From positions 1-64,000 of the forward strand of contig NZ_WNZY01000015.1 in the NCBI RefSeq assembly GCF_009725205.1: a DNA stretch of 64,000 bases, written 5' to 3'. The translations under genes were made by a program, and so were the position numbers. The notes beneath the pieces were generated by a model that ran no database searches, was not told the origin of the DNA, and saw only the letters and a list, made by a program, of their open reading frames with translations. Below, one piece after another: positions 35,034-44,858 of the stretch; the stretch's first letter is position 1; the number at the start of each line of letters is the position of its first letter. The stretch is from Paenibacillus timonensis (GTDB lineage: Bacteria; Bacillota; Bacilli; Paenibacillales; Paenibacillaceae).

Positions 35034-36041
35034 CTATAACGGTCGCTGTCGCTCAAACAGCAGGCTTATAGTCGTTCCTTGTCCCGGCGTGGACGCAAGC
35101 TCTACGCGATGCCCCAGACGGCTGCACACCTCATGGACCAAATAGAGGCCCATCCCGGTCGATTCGCTGTACTGCCGCCCGCGTTGTCCCGTGTAGTAAG
35201 GTTCGAAGACGCGGCGGATATCTTCTTTCAGAATGCCGATACCGTAATCGCGAACATCGAGCACCGTCTTTTTGCCGCGAGCGTATGCGGTAAACTCTAC
35301 CTTCTCCCCCACTCCGGCGGAATAATTTACCGCGTTCGTGATCAATTGGCCGAGCACAAACATCAGCCACTTCTTGTCGGTATACACCTCAAGCTCCTCA
35401 GCGATGCGAATGTCCGGGTACACTCCCTTACGGATAAACAGCTTGCGGTGGTCGGCTACGGCCTCATTCACCACATCCAAAAGCCGAACCGGTGCCACGT
35501 GAAAATCATGCTCGAATTGTTCCAGCCGAGAGGTGTACAATGCCATCTCCAGCCCTTTGCGCAATCGGTCAAGCTCCTCCTGAATGCTGTCGAGCACGGA
35601 TTCCGGTAGCGTCTCTTTCTCGCGTTCATTCTCCAGCGTGAGCTGAATGACCGAGATCGGCGTCTTCATCTGGTGAACCCAACGGCCCGAAAACGCTAAT
35701 TGCTGCTCGCGTTGCTTGCCGTAGCGATAGAGTTCTGACTCGTATAACCGGTACCCCGATTCGAGCAGTTCATGCAAAGCCAGAGCAAGCGGGGTATCCC
35801 CCGCCGGCTGCAGCAACTCCTCCAGTGTCTGCGGCGGCTCCATCATCCGCCGGTACACCTCCCGGTTGCTAACGTACCGGTAGATCAAGTAAAGCAGCAG
35901 CAACGTAAAGCTTAGCAGGAGGGCATAACCGGCAATTTCGGCCTGGCGGGTCCCGGCCAACCAGTATAGGAAAGGAACCAGCAGAATCTGCGGCACGAGA
36001 AACAGCAGCAGCGGGACATGCTCCTTCCAAAACAGCCTCAT
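35034..36041 (-). CDS. BceS-like intramembrane-sensing histidine kinase
   Basis: The 335-residue kinase has two N-terminal helices (about 9-28 and 38-56) with almost no extracellular loop, the hallmark of intramembrane-sensing kinases that receive their signal from a Bce permease. The phospho-acceptor is His123 in WVHQMKTPISVIQL. N box NAVNYS, DYGIGI and GMGLYL motifs of the ATPase domain follow. It overlaps the response regulator by 4 bases. Confidence 0.9.
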   Translation of the reverse strand: MRLFWKEHVPLLLFLVPQILLVPFLYWLAGTRQAEIAGYALLLSFTLLLLYLIYRYVSNREVYRRMMEPPQTLEELLQPAGDTPLALALHELLESGYRLYESELYRYGKQREQQLAFSGRWVHQMKTPISVIQLTLENEREKETLPESVLDSIQEELDRLRKGLEMALYTSRLEQFEHDFHVAPVRLLDVVNEAVADHRKLFIRKGVYPDIRIAEELEVYTDKKWLMFVLGQLITNAVNYSAGVGEKVEFTAYARGKKTVLDVRDYGIGILKEDIRRVFEPYYTGQRGRQYSESTGMGLYLVHEVCSRLGHRVELASTPGQGTTISLLFERQRPL

Positions 36042-36754
36042 TCCGAAATCACCCCGGCTTCGGCATGTCCATTCGCTTGAAACAGATACCCTGCCCCGCG
36101 TACCGTCTCCACCGCTTCCTCCATGCCTAACTCCTTCAGCTTTTTGCGGATGCGGGTTACATATACGTTTAACGTGTTATCGTCGATAAAATGATGGCCC
36201 TGCCACATCAGATCCAGCAGCTTCTCGCGACTGACGACCCGGCCCGCCTTTTGCAGGAGCGCTTCCAAGAGCACCGCTTCCTTCTGCGTCAGCAGCACGT
36301 TCGTTTTTCCATTCGTCACGGTAAACCGTTCAGGGTAAAGGATCAGCCCCGCCGCACTTACGGTCCGCTCTTCCTGTTTGGCGGAATAATCGCCATAAGC
36401 CCGCCGCAAGTGGCTGCGGATCTTAGCCATGACGACCTCGTAGGAAAATGGCTTGGTGATGTAGTCGTCAGCACCGTTATCGAGCGCCATAACCTGATCC
36501 ATCCCGCTGTCGCGCGCCGACAGGAACAGGATCGGGCAGGTGGACAAGCCACGGATTTGACGGCACCAGTAAAAGCCGTCGAACTTCGGCAGGTTGACGT
36601 CCAGCAGCACCATATCGGCGGCAGATTCCCGAAACTCGTCCAGCACCCGACCGAAGTCGTTCACACGCAACGCGCGGTAACCATATTTCTCGATATGCCC
36701 GGATAACATCCCGGCCATTTTGGCGTCGTCTTCGACGATCAGGATCGTAAACAT
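36038..36754 (-). CDS. BceR-like response regulator
   Basis: The 238-residue OmpR-family regulator has a receiver domain with acidic pair Glu8-Asp9, phospho-acceptor Asp52 in LLDVNLPKFDG, and Lys near 101 (DDYITKPFSYE). A winged-helix DNA-binding domain covers about 135-230. It should activate the neighbouring ABC genes. Its start lies 15 bases after the radical SAM gene on the same strand, so the two may share a transcript. Confidence 0.9.
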   Translation of the reverse strand: MFTILIVEDDAKMAGMLSGHIEKYGYRALRVNDFGRVLDEFRESAADMVLLDVNLPKFDGFYWCRQIRGLSTCPILFLSARDSGMDQVMALDNGADDYITKPFSYEVVMAKIRSHLRRAYGDYSAKQEERTVSAAGLILYPERFTVTNGKTNVLLTQKEAVLLEALLQKAGRVVSREKLLDLMWQGHHFIDDNTLNVYVTRIRKKLKELGMEEAVETVRGAGYLFQANGHAEAGVISE

Positions 36755-36769
36755 CCTTCAGTCCACTCC

Positions 36770-38581
36770 TCACTTGGCCAGGGTACGATGCCCCGGGGAC
36801 CAGGCACTAAAAGGCGCTTGGAAGAACACCGGTTGCTCATCCGGCTCCTGCTGGTAGAGAACGACCAGCAGCGATCCTTGCGGCGTCCCTTCTGCGGTTC
36901 CCGGCCCGGAAGAATTCTCCGCGTCTCCCCTGGTCAGCACATCGCTCAGCGAGAACGGCAGTTCCTCCATGCAGGCGTATTTCTGCAAGTCGCGTTCGTC
37001 CAGGCCGTATGCCGCGAATCGTTCGGACAAGGCGCCCGGCGTCTCGGCCAGCGCCCGGAAATAATCGCTGCGCCGGTCTTTGTCCATCCGGTCTTCCCAC
37101 CATATTTTCCGCGGCTTGTACTTATGTCCCAGCAGGTAGTCGAGCTTCATCAACCCCAACACCACCTCCGGTTCTTTCAAGGCGCGTTGGCCTAAAAATT
37201 CATGAAGCCGGGTGAACAAGTCCTCCAATTGATGACCAATGCGCTGCCAGCCTTGTTCCTCCCAATAATCGCCGAACCCTTGGAAGAAGTCGAACGGCGA
37301 GTCAAATTCATGGGTGACCAGGTATTCCAGCGTATGGTCCATCCGGTGCGCATTCCAATATTTCTCCAGCACATCCTCTAGCCGCTTCAGCCGGATCACG
37401 TCCGTAAACGGAAGTACATCGTTACCCAGGATTTCATAAGGCGCGTGGTCCATAAAAACGTAGTTGTATTTGGCGGCGTCGTTTCGCAGTCCGGTCCCGC
37501 GCAGCATCTTCAGGAAGCCGAGCTGTAGCTCCTCGGGACGCATGGCGAACACGTCGTTAAACGTCTTGCGGAACGTAGCGTAATCCTCTTCCGGCAGTCC
37601 GGCGATCAAGTCGAGATGCTGGTCGATTTTGCCGCTCTCCTTGATTTTGGTCACGGTCCGGGTTAACTTGGTGAAATTCTGGCGGCGCTTCACCAGCTCG
37701 TTGGTCGGATCATTCGTCGACTGCACGCCGATCTCGAACCGGAAGATGCCGGGCGGCGCGTTCTCCGCCAAATAGTCCAATACCTCCGGCCGCATGATAT
37801 CCGCCGTGATCTCGAACTGGAATACGCAGCCCTGATGGTTATTAATGAGAAATTCGAACATCTCCATCGCATAGCTGCGGTTGATGTTAAAGGTACGGTC
37901 AAGGAATTTAATGATCTTCGCGCCATGCTCGATCAGATAAAGAATGTCCGCCTTCACCCGTTCAATATCGTAATACCGCACCCCCACCTCGATGCTCGAG
38001 AGGCAAAACTGGCAACTGAACGGGCAGCCGCGGCTTGTCTCGAAGTAGACGATCCGTTTGCCAAGGTTCGGGATATCCTCGGGGAACCGATGCGGCGAAG
38101 GCAGCGTGTTCAAATCGGACTTGGGCCGGCCTGGATTCAAAACGATCTCTTCCCCTTTGCGGTAGGCTGCGCCAAAAACGAAGTGGAACTTTCGTTCTCC
38201 GGACAGCTCTTGCAGCAGATGGTGGAACGTCTCCTCGCCATCCCCCATCACGATAAAGTCGACCTCCGGGGCGCGTTCCATCCAATATTCCGTGTCATAG
38301 CTGACCTCGGGTCCGCCCAATACGATCTTCACTTCCGGCAGCACTTTTTTGAGTAATGCGACTAGCTTGATCGTCTCCTCGATGTTCCAGATGTAGCAGG
38401 AGAAGCCAATCACATCGGGTTTGCGGCCAAACAAGTCCGCTACGACGTTCATGACCGGGTCCTTGATCGTGTATTCCGCCAGATCAATGTCGAACTCATT
38501 GCCGCTGTAGGCCTTAAGCAGCCGGATGGCCAGCGAGGTATGGATAAATTTTGCGTTAAGCGTCGCCAATATGACTTTCAC
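36770..38581 (-). CDS. B12-binding-domain radical SAM protein (DUF4080 type)
   Basis: This 603-residue protein has an N-terminal cobalamin-binding-like Rossmann domain (about 1-125) and a radical SAM domain with cysteines 186, 190 and 193 in CPFSCQFC. A C-terminal DUF4080-like region extends to 600. The usual DxHxxG of true cobalamin binding is not obvious, so cobalamin may not be used. The reaction is unknown. It lies between recQ and the Bce-type regulator on the same strand, with spacers of 12 and 15 bases. Confidence 0.8.
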   Translation of the reverse strand: MKVILATLNAKFIHTSLAIRLLKAYSGNEFDIDLAEYTIKDPVMNVVADLFGRKPDVIGFSCYIWNIEETIKLVALLKKVLPEVKIVLGGPEVSYDTEYWMERAPEVDFIVMGDGEETFHHLLQELSGERKFHFVFGAAYRKGEEIVLNPGRPKSDLNTLPSPHRFPEDIPNLGKRIVYFETSRGCPFSCQFCLSSIEVGVRYYDIERVKADILYLIEHGAKIIKFLDRTFNINRSYAMEMFEFLINNHQGCVFQFEITADIMRPEVLDYLAENAPPGIFRFEIGVQSTNDPTNELVKRRQNFTKLTRTVTKIKESGKIDQHLDLIAGLPEEDYATFRKTFNDVFAMRPEELQLGFLKMLRGTGLRNDAAKYNYVFMDHAPYEILGNDVLPFTDVIRLKRLEDVLEKYWNAHRMDHTLEYLVTHEFDSPFDFFQGFGDYWEEQGWQRIGHQLEDLFTRLHEFLGQRALKEPEVVLGLMKLDYLLGHKYKPRKIWWEDRMDKDRRSDYFRALAETPGALSERFAAYGLDERDLQKYACMEELPFSLSDVLTRGDAENSSGPGTAEGTPQGSLLVVLYQQEPDEQPVFFQAPFSAWSPGHRTLAK

Positions 38582-38593
38582 AAGTTCACAACC

Positions 38594-40426
38594 CTATTCC
38601 ATATTTTGAAAAAACTCCAGAAACGGCTTTCCATATTTGCGGTACTTCACTTCACCGACCCCTTTAATTCTCAGCATATCCGCTTCGTGGGTCGGACAGA
38701 CGACACTCATCTCGCGCAGCGTCGCATCGTTGAAAATAATGTAGGATGGCACATGCTCTTTCTCGGCCAAATCCCGACGGATCAGGCGCAGTTGCTCGAA
38801 CACCGTCTCATTGACGGCAGACGGACCTTCGTCGTACCCACGGCGCCGTGAACCGGAAGACGATTTGGATGGAGCCGAGGGCTCCGGGGCGCGCATCATG
38901 ACTTGATGGCGACTCTTCAACACCTCAACCGCCAGCGGTTGCAACCGTACGACCGGGTACTGCCCTTCCGACAAAGCTAAATAGCCTTCCGCAATAAATA
39001 CGTTGATCAGCTCGGAGATCTCCTTCTCCGTGCGCGTGCGTAGCATCCCGTATGTAGGCAACGCATCAAAGCCATACTGCAACACTTTCTTGTTCTGCGA
39101 GCCCTTCAGTACGGAAGCGACAAGCGAAACCCCAAATCGTTCTCGCATCCGGTGAATGCAGGAGAAGACGATTTGCGCGTCGCGAGTCATGTCGACGAGT
39201 TCCCGTTCGTCCCGGCAGGAGCTGCAGATACCGCAAGGCTTATGGTCGTGGGCTTCGCCGAAGTAATCCAGCATCGCCCAGCGCAGGCAGCTAGTTTGGT
39301 AGCAATATTCGATCATCTGCTGCAGCTTGCGGTATTCGTTGCGTTTGCGATCCCCTTCTTGGGGATTTTGCTCGATCAGGAATTTCTGCGTCATGATGTC
39401 CTGCGGACTGAACAGCAGGATACATTCGCTGGGCTCGCCGTCCCGGCCTGCCCGACCGGCTTCCTGTACGTAAGCTTCCATGTTCTTCGGCATATTGTAG
39501 TGGATGACATAACGAACGTTCGATTTGTCGATCCCCATCCCGAAAGCGTTCGTTGCGACCATCACGCGAATGTCGTCATAGAGAAAAGCCTCCTGGCTCT
39601 CCTCCCGCTCCTTATCGGACAAGCCGGCATGGTAACGGCCGGCAGGGATCCCGGCGCGGCGAAGCCGTTCGTACAAGTCGTCGACCTCCTTGCGGGTCGC
39701 GGCATAAACGATGCCAGGCTGGTGGGCATGCGTATTCGCGTAATTCAGGACGAATTCGCGCTTGTTCTCGCCGCGCAGCACCGACATCGCCAGATTATCC
39801 CGGCCGAGGCCGGTGACGAATACGGCCGGATCCGCAAGACGAAGCAGGCGGACCATGTCGTCCATGACTTCCGGCGTTGCCGTAGCCGTGAAGGCGGCCA
39901 AAATCGGGCGCTGCGGCAGCGACTCCACAAACGGGGAGACCGCCAGATAGCTTGTCCGGAAGTCATGGCCCCACTGCGAGACGCAGTGCGCCTCGTCGAC
40001 GGCAACGCAAGAGATGGTCAACCCGCTCATTTCCTCGCGGAACCAGTCCAGCTCCAGTCGTTCCGGGGCCACATACAGCAGCTTGATCTCGCCGCGGCGA
40101 GCCGCCCGGATGCGGTCGTTCACTTCCTTGCCCGACAACGTACTGTTGATGTAGGCCGCAGAGACGCCCATCGCCGTGAGCGCATCCACCTGGTCCTTCA
40201 TCAACGAGATCAACGGCGACACGACCAACGTTAGACCTGGCAGCATCAAGGCCGGGATCTGGTAGCAGATCGATTTCCCGCCGCCCGTTGGCATGATGCC
40301 CAAGGTATCCGCACCGGTCAGTACGCTCTCGACGATCCGCCGCTGCCCTTCGCGGAAATCGGGATACCCGTAATATTTCTGCAGCAGCTGCTGCGCATGT
40401 TCCATTGTCAGTACTTCCGTGCTCAT
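38594..40426 (-). CDS. recQ: ATP-dependent DNA helicase RecQ
   Basis: The 610-residue 3'-5' helicase has Walker A TGGGKS at 47-52, DEAH box in VAVDEAHCVSQWGHDFR, motif VI QEAGRAGRDGEPSEC, and zinc cysteines in CLRWAMLDYFG, CGICSSCRD. It finishes with an RQC winged helix and an HRDC domain (about 530-605). It acts in recombination and repair of stalled forks. The gene starts the leftward group recQ-radical SAM-bceRS. Confidence 0.95.
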   Translation of the reverse strand: MSTEVLTMEHAQQLLQKYYGYPDFREGQRRIVESVLTGADTLGIMPTGGGKSICYQIPALMLPGLTLVVSPLISLMKDQVDALTAMGVSAAYINSTLSGKEVNDRIRAARRGEIKLLYVAPERLELDWFREEMSGLTISCVAVDEAHCVSQWGHDFRTSYLAVSPFVESLPQRPILAAFTATATPEVMDDMVRLLRLADPAVFVTGLGRDNLAMSVLRGENKREFVLNYANTHAHQPGIVYAATRKEVDDLYERLRRAGIPAGRYHAGLSDKEREESQEAFLYDDIRVMVATNAFGMGIDKSNVRYVIHYNMPKNMEAYVQEAGRAGRDGEPSECILLFSPQDIMTQKFLIEQNPQEGDRKRNEYRKLQQMIEYCYQTSCLRWAMLDYFGEAHDHKPCGICSSCRDERELVDMTRDAQIVFSCIHRMRERFGVSLVASVLKGSQNKKVLQYGFDALPTYGMLRTRTEKEISELINVFIAEGYLALSEGQYPVVRLQPLAVEVLKSRHQVMMRAPEPSAPSKSSSGSRRRGYDEGPSAVNETVFEQLRLIRRDLAEKEHVPSYIIFNDATLREMSVVCPTHEADMLRIKGVGEVKYRKYGKPFLEFFQNME

Positions 40427-40611
40427 TTTACCATTTCTCCTAACTTCCCATTAGGCCGTCGTCCTCCCGGATTCCGGGACAGACCGGCTTTATGCACTCT
40501 TAAGTTTACCGGGGTTTAGGGAAATGGGCAACCGCTGCAGCGGGTACATAAACTTTTCCAAAAAGACCAACACTCTCTATTAATAATGTGTTAAGACCGG
40601 AGGCGGCAGAT

Positions 40612-42306
40612 ATGCTGGATTGGAAAGCCAACTACGAAGCATTCAAGAAAAAATATCCCTCCCATCCAACTGAATCTCTAGCTTCCTCAGACACTCCCGC
40701 CGGCATGAATAGCGGGCCTAGGCAGCTTGAGGCCGATCTGGACGACAATCTGAGCTCGATTCAGAACCGAATGAGAAACTCTACGGATTTGGTTGTCCGC
40801 CGAGTGAAGATCATGAGCAAACACAACGCCGCTTTGTTATTCCTCTCGTCCTTGACGGATTCAAAGTTGATACAGGAAGGGATTGTTGCTCCTTTACAAG
40901 CTCCGCCCCTTGCCTTTGAGCCAGGGATGGAGGGGGACCCGCTTCGCCAAGTGGACCTGTTTGATCTGGTGTATCAGGAGCGGGTGCACGCCAACCTGGG
41001 TCAGCGAAGCTCCGAATGGAACGTTCTTTTGGATCAGCTCATGAAAGGGCAGACGTTGTTGTTCATCGACGGTCATGCCGAAGCGGTGACCTTCGATACC
41101 CGGTTGGTTGAGAAGCGGGCGATCGAGCAGCCTCAAACCGAGCAGGTGATCCGCGGCTCGCGGGATGGATTTATCGAGCAGTTGGAGACGAACTTGTCGC
41201 TCATCCGTTATCGACTGCAATCCGTCGATCTGGTTATCGAAACCGGCGAGTTGGGCGCCCGCACGAAATCGAAGACGGCCGTCTGCTACATCGCTGGAAT
41301 TGCCAATCCGGAATTGGTGAGCGAGGTCATGCGACGTCTGTCCAAAATCGATATCGACGGCATCATCGACGCCGGTTACATTGAACAGTTTATCGAGGAT
41401 CAGCCGATTTCGCCGTTTCCGCAAATCCAAAACACGGAACGGTCGGACAAAACAGTGGCCGCCTTATTGGAAGGCAGGGTGGCTATTCTGGTGGACGGTT
41501 CCTCCTTCGCGTTAATTGTCCCATCTTTGTTCGACCAATACTTCCAAACGATTGACGACTATTCCGAACGGTTTATGATCGCCAGCTTGCTGCGATTCGT
41601 CAGGTTAATCGCCCTGCTCTTTTCCGTGTTTTTTCCGTCATTATACGTCTCCGTCATCTCCTACAATCCCGAGCTCTTGCCAACCGATTTTGCCGTGGCG
41701 ATCTCCGGCGGACGCGCAGGGGTTCCCTTCCCCGCCATGCTGGAGGTGCTGATTATGGAAGCTTCGATGGAGATCTTGAGAGAAGCGACGATTCGCCTGC
41801 CGCAAATGATCGGCGGCGCGTTGTCGATCGTTGGCGTACTGGTGATCGGACAAGCAGCCGTTTCCGCCGGCCTGTCGAGCCCGATCACCGTGGTGATCGT
41901 GGCCCTGACGACGATTGGCTCCTTTGCAACCCCCGCCTATAATGCGGCGATCGCCATGCGAATGCTGCGTTTCCCGCTTATCGTGCTGGCCGGCTTATTC
42001 GGATTGTACGGCGTCGTGTTAGGCAGCATTTTCATCATCAATCATATGTTGTACCTGGAATCGTTTGGTGTGCCATTCCTGCAGTCCATCCTGGCCAAGA
42101 AACGGGCGGGGTTCACGGATACCTTGATCCGGGCTCCCCTGTGGTGGATGGGGAAACGTCCGAGTTACCTTCATGCCCTGGATGATACGCGGCGCGCTGA
42201 AGGCACGTTCCAAGCGAATATCGATAAGATTTTTGACCCGGAGGGAAAAGCCGATGCAAAAAGCCCAGAAAATCAGCACGACTCAGCTGGCCATCGTCAT
42301 CAGTAG
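40612..42306 (+). CDS. Spore germination receptor subunit A (GerA/GerKA family)
   Basis: The 564-residue subunit of a germinant receptor sits in the inner spore membrane. It has a large N-terminal cytoplasmic domain (1-310) and about five helices after that (SLLRFVRLIALLFSVFFPSLYV onward), with the family signature LPTDFAVAISGGRAGVPFPAM. The ATG at 40612 follows GGAGGCGG; an upstream GTG adds eight residues without benefit. Expression in the forespore by sigma-G is expected from the family, but I could not identify a clear sigma-G promoter. Confidence 0.93.
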   Translation: MLDWKANYEAFKKKYPSHPTESLASSDTPAGMNSGPRQLEADLDDNLSSIQNRMRNSTDLVVRRVKIMSKHNAALLFLSSLTDSKLIQEGIVAPLQAPPLAFEPGMEGDPLRQVDLFDLVYQERVHANLGQRSSEWNVLLDQLMKGQTLLFIDGHAEAVTFDTRLVEKRAIEQPQTEQVIRGSRDGFIEQLETNLSLIRYRLQSVDLVIETGELGARTKSKTAVCYIAGIANPELVSEVMRRLSKIDIDGIIDAGYIEQFIEDQPISPFPQIQNTERSDKTVAALLEGRVAILVDGSSFALIVPSLFDQYFQTIDDYSERFMIASLLRFVRLIALLFSVFFPSLYVSVISYNPELLPTDFAVAISGGRAGVPFPAMLEVLIMEASMEILREATIRLPQMIGGALSIVGVLVIGQAAVSAGLSSPITVVIVALTTIGSFATPAYNAAIAMRMLRFPLIVLAGLFGLYGVVLGSIFIINHMLYLESFGVPFLQSILAKKRAGFTDTLIRAPLWWMGKRPSYLHALDDTRRAEGTFQANIDKIFDPEGKADAKSPENQHDSAGHRHQ

Positions 42307-43351
42307 CACGATATTTGGCCCCTACGTTCTGAGTTTCCCGAAAACGATCGCTGAATCGGCCGATAGCGCCGCTCCGCTTATGACCGTTGCGGGCACCTGC
42401 TGCGCCATCTTCAGCCTGTTCGTGTATACCCGGATCAGCCAAAGATTCAGTAATCAGACGCTGTTTAGTTACAGCCAGACGGTGATTGGAAAGATCCCTG
42501 CCCTGCTCGGCAACCTTCTTGTGTTCGCCTGCTTCTTCATCACCTCGGCGATGTTGTTCCGCCAGTTTGGCGAAGTATTGTCTACGGTCGTCTTCCGAAG
42601 AACTCCCATCGAGATAAGTATCCTGATGATCTTGATCCTGGTCGCCTTATCCTGCCGAAGGGATACGGTGAAATTCACCTATATACACCTGTTCTATTGG
42701 CCGTTTGTCGTCTTGCCCTTCCTCTTTGTCATCATGATGTCGATGAAATCTGTGCATCTCTTAAATTGGCTTCCCCTACTAGGCAATGATTCCATCAACG
42801 GGTTGCCGGCTTTGCTATCTCCGGCCTCCCTCTATTTGGGCTCCTTCATCATCACGATTATGCTTCCAATTACAGAGAAACCACGTCACGCGATGAAGGC
42901 GGCAATGCTGGGCATTGCCGTCAGCGCCAGCTTATACCTGCTGTTGGTCTTATCCACGATCGGGATTTACGGGGTTCAGGAGACCCTCCAATTGTTATAT
43001 CCAACCCTGGAAATGGCGCGCTCGATAGCGATTGGCGGTGATGTCATAGAACGTTTGGATGCGATTTTTATTATTATGTGGGTGATTAATGTTTACACGA
43101 CCATGTTCTCCAACTATTATCTAACTTCGCTCTCCCTAAGCCATATGCTTCGGATCCAGGATCACCGTCTTGCAACTACCCTGTTAATCCCTATATTGTT
43201 TGCCGTCTCCCTGCTCCCACAGGATCAACTCCAACTTTACAAATTTTCTCGAATCGCTGACGGGGCCGGGTATCTCTTCCTGACCGGCTACGCTCTTCTT
43301 CTGTGGATCGTAGCTGTGATCAGACGGAAGGGCGGGCAGCAACATGGGTAA
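42254..43351 (+). CDS. Spore germination receptor subunit B (GerB family permease)
   Basis: The 365-residue protein has ten helices and belongs to the APC-like endospore germination permeases that bind the germinant. It starts MQKAQKISTTQLAIVISSTI after GGAGGG and overlaps subunit A by 53 bases, an unusually long overlap suggesting translational coupling. Segments FGPYVLSFPKTIAE and LGSFIITIMLPITEK are typical. Confidence 0.93.
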   Translation: MQKAQKISTTQLAIVISSTIFGPYVLSFPKTIAESADSAAPLMTVAGTCCAIFSLFVYTRISQRFSNQTLFSYSQTVIGKIPALLGNLLVFACFFITSAMLFRQFGEVLSTVVFRRTPIEISILMILILVALSCRRDTVKFTYIHLFYWPFVVLPFLFVIMMSMKSVHLLNWLPLLGNDSINGLPALLSPASLYLGSFIITIMLPITEKPRHAMKAAMLGIAVSASLYLLLVLSTIGIYGVQETLQLLYPTLEMARSIAIGGDVIERLDAIFIIMWVINVYTTMFSNYYLTSLSLSHMLRIQDHRLATTLLIPILFAVSLLPQDQLQLYKFSRIADGAGYLFLTGYALLLWIVAVIRRKGGQQHG

Positions 43352-44567
43352 AATACGGGCGCGTTGGGTAATGGGCTTGCTGAGCATGACTCTGGCGTTC
43401 CATTTGACCGGCTGCTGGGATCAGGTCGAAATTGAAAACCGGGCCCTGGTACTTGGCCTGGCCATCGATGAGGCTCCTCCCGATACTGCGAAGTTGGAAC
43501 CCGTCGTTTCCCATCAGAAGAACGAACCCTTGCCGAAGAAGATGCTCCGGGTGACCGCCCAAATCGCAGTCCCCGGTCGAGTTCCCCTTGGTCCAAGCAC
43601 CGGCGGTGCGGGAAGCGGCGGCGACGGAGAAAGCCCGGTGTGGGTCGTTCAAGTGTATGGGCATAGTCTGGACGAGGCATTGAACAATCTGCAGCAGCAA
43701 ATCGCCGATCCCCGTTACCTTATTCATTTGCGGGTGATCGTGATAAGCAAGGGCATCGCTAGGGAAGGGCTGGACGAACTAAACGATTATTTGCGCCGGA
43801 ATCCGGAGGTCCGCCGCCGCACGTGGCTGCTCGTCTCCGAGTCCGAAGCGGCGGAACTTATGAAGGTAGCTCCCCCGCTGGAGCGCGTGCCTACGCTATA
43901 TCTTCAGGCTATGGTCGAGAAGTCCATCATGATGGGGAAATTCCCGGCGAATTATATAGGCGAGTTTTGGGTCGAAGAGTCGAACTGGGGGCAGGACGGA
44001 TACCTGCCTTACATCGCAATCCAAGGCAAGGAGAATGTTCTCATTAAGGGTTTGGCTTACTTCAGCGGAGGTCGACTTGCCGGAACCGGCACGGCCGTTG
44101 ATATCGGAGCCTATATGGCAGTCAAAGGGTACAATCCCGGAGGTTATTCCGCTTTGATTCGAGTACCCGACCTCGGTTACGCCATGATTAAGATCACGGA
44201 ACGGCATGCGAAAACCGATGTCCGCATCGTTGACGGTAAACCCCAAGTGAATCTCAAGATTCATGTAGAAGGGATTCTGGACGAGCATTTTGATTCAGGA
44301 CGGAATGTCAGCTCTGAGACGGACATCGACGTCATCGAAGAAGCGTTTGAACATAATGCGACGAAGTTAATCCAAAAGTTTTGCAAACAAACGCAGCGCC
44401 ACCGTTCCGACATTTTTGGCTTTGGCGAATATGTGAGGGCCTATCATCCTGGATTCTGGAAGAGCAACATCCGCCAAAAAAGCGATTGGGAGCAAATGTA
44501 TGCGGATATCCCGATCTCCATTAAACTAGCCATTTCGATCCGTCGAACCGGTTTAAAAACAAACTAG
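43344..44567 (+). CDS. Spore germination receptor subunit C (Ger(x)C lipoprotein)
   Basis: The 407-residue lipoprotein has lipobox LTGC with Cys24 followed by WDQVEIENRALVLGLAID, the hallmark start of Ger(x)C proteins. It probably scaffolds the receptor on the outer face of the inner spore membrane. Residues 80-100 hold a Gly/Ser-rich insertion (GPSTGGAGSGGDGES) that looks like a flexible loop. It overlaps subunit B by 8 bases. Confidence 0.93.
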   Translation: MGKIRARWVMGLLSMTLAFHLTGCWDQVEIENRALVLGLAIDEAPPDTAKLEPVVSHQKNEPLPKKMLRVTAQIAVPGRVPLGPSTGGAGSGGDGESPVWVVQVYGHSLDEALNNLQQQIADPRYLIHLRVIVISKGIAREGLDELNDYLRRNPEVRRRTWLLVSESEAAELMKVAPPLERVPTLYLQAMVEKSIMMGKFPANYIGEFWVEESNWGQDGYLPYIAIQGKENVLIKGLAYFSGGRLAGTGTAVDIGAYMAVKGYNPGGYSALIRVPDLGYAMIKITERHAKTDVRIVDGKPQVNLKIHVEGILDEHFDSGRNVSSETDIDVIEEAFEHNATKLIQKFCKQTQRHRSDIFGFGEYVRAYHPGFWKSNIRQKSDWEQMYADIPISIKLAISIRRTGLKTN

Positions 44568-44578
44568 GAGGTGTTGTA

Positions 44579-44764
44579 ATGTATCGTGTCCTCGCTTATA
44601 CCTCTGCCCTTTTTCTCTTCTCCGGGCTCGTCCTGCTCCTGGTGGATCATAGGGTATATAAGGTCCGGCAGATGCAAAAGGAACAAAAGGTTGCGAGGTT
44701 CTTCGGATGGGTCCAACTCTCCTTGGCAAGCGTTAGTTTGCTGATCAGCTTAATCATGCAGTAG
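44579..44764 (+). CDS. Small two-helix membrane protein in the ger operon
   Basis: A 61-residue protein with helices at about 4-22 and 41-59 separated by a basic loop HRVYKVRQMQKEQKVAR. It follows subunit C after 11 bases with a strong AGGAGGTG site, so it belongs to the operon. Small membrane D subunits accompany some germinant receptors; this may be one, but I do not recognise the family for certain. Confidence 0.7.
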   Translation: MYRVLAYTSALFLFSGLVLLLVDHRVYKVRQMQKEQKVARFFGWVQLSLASVSLLISLIMQ

Positions 44765-44858
44765 GAACCTATCCCCACAGGCGGGTGATGGTGCCGTTAA
44801 GGTTCGCATGGTATATTGAGTCTAGTACAAACTTCAGTAGGATGGAGAATCAGGATTG

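Noticed and set aside
40490..40611. Sigma-G promoter for the germination operon
   Set aside because: Expected on biological grounds, but I could not find well-spaced -35 and -10 elements of the sigma-G type.
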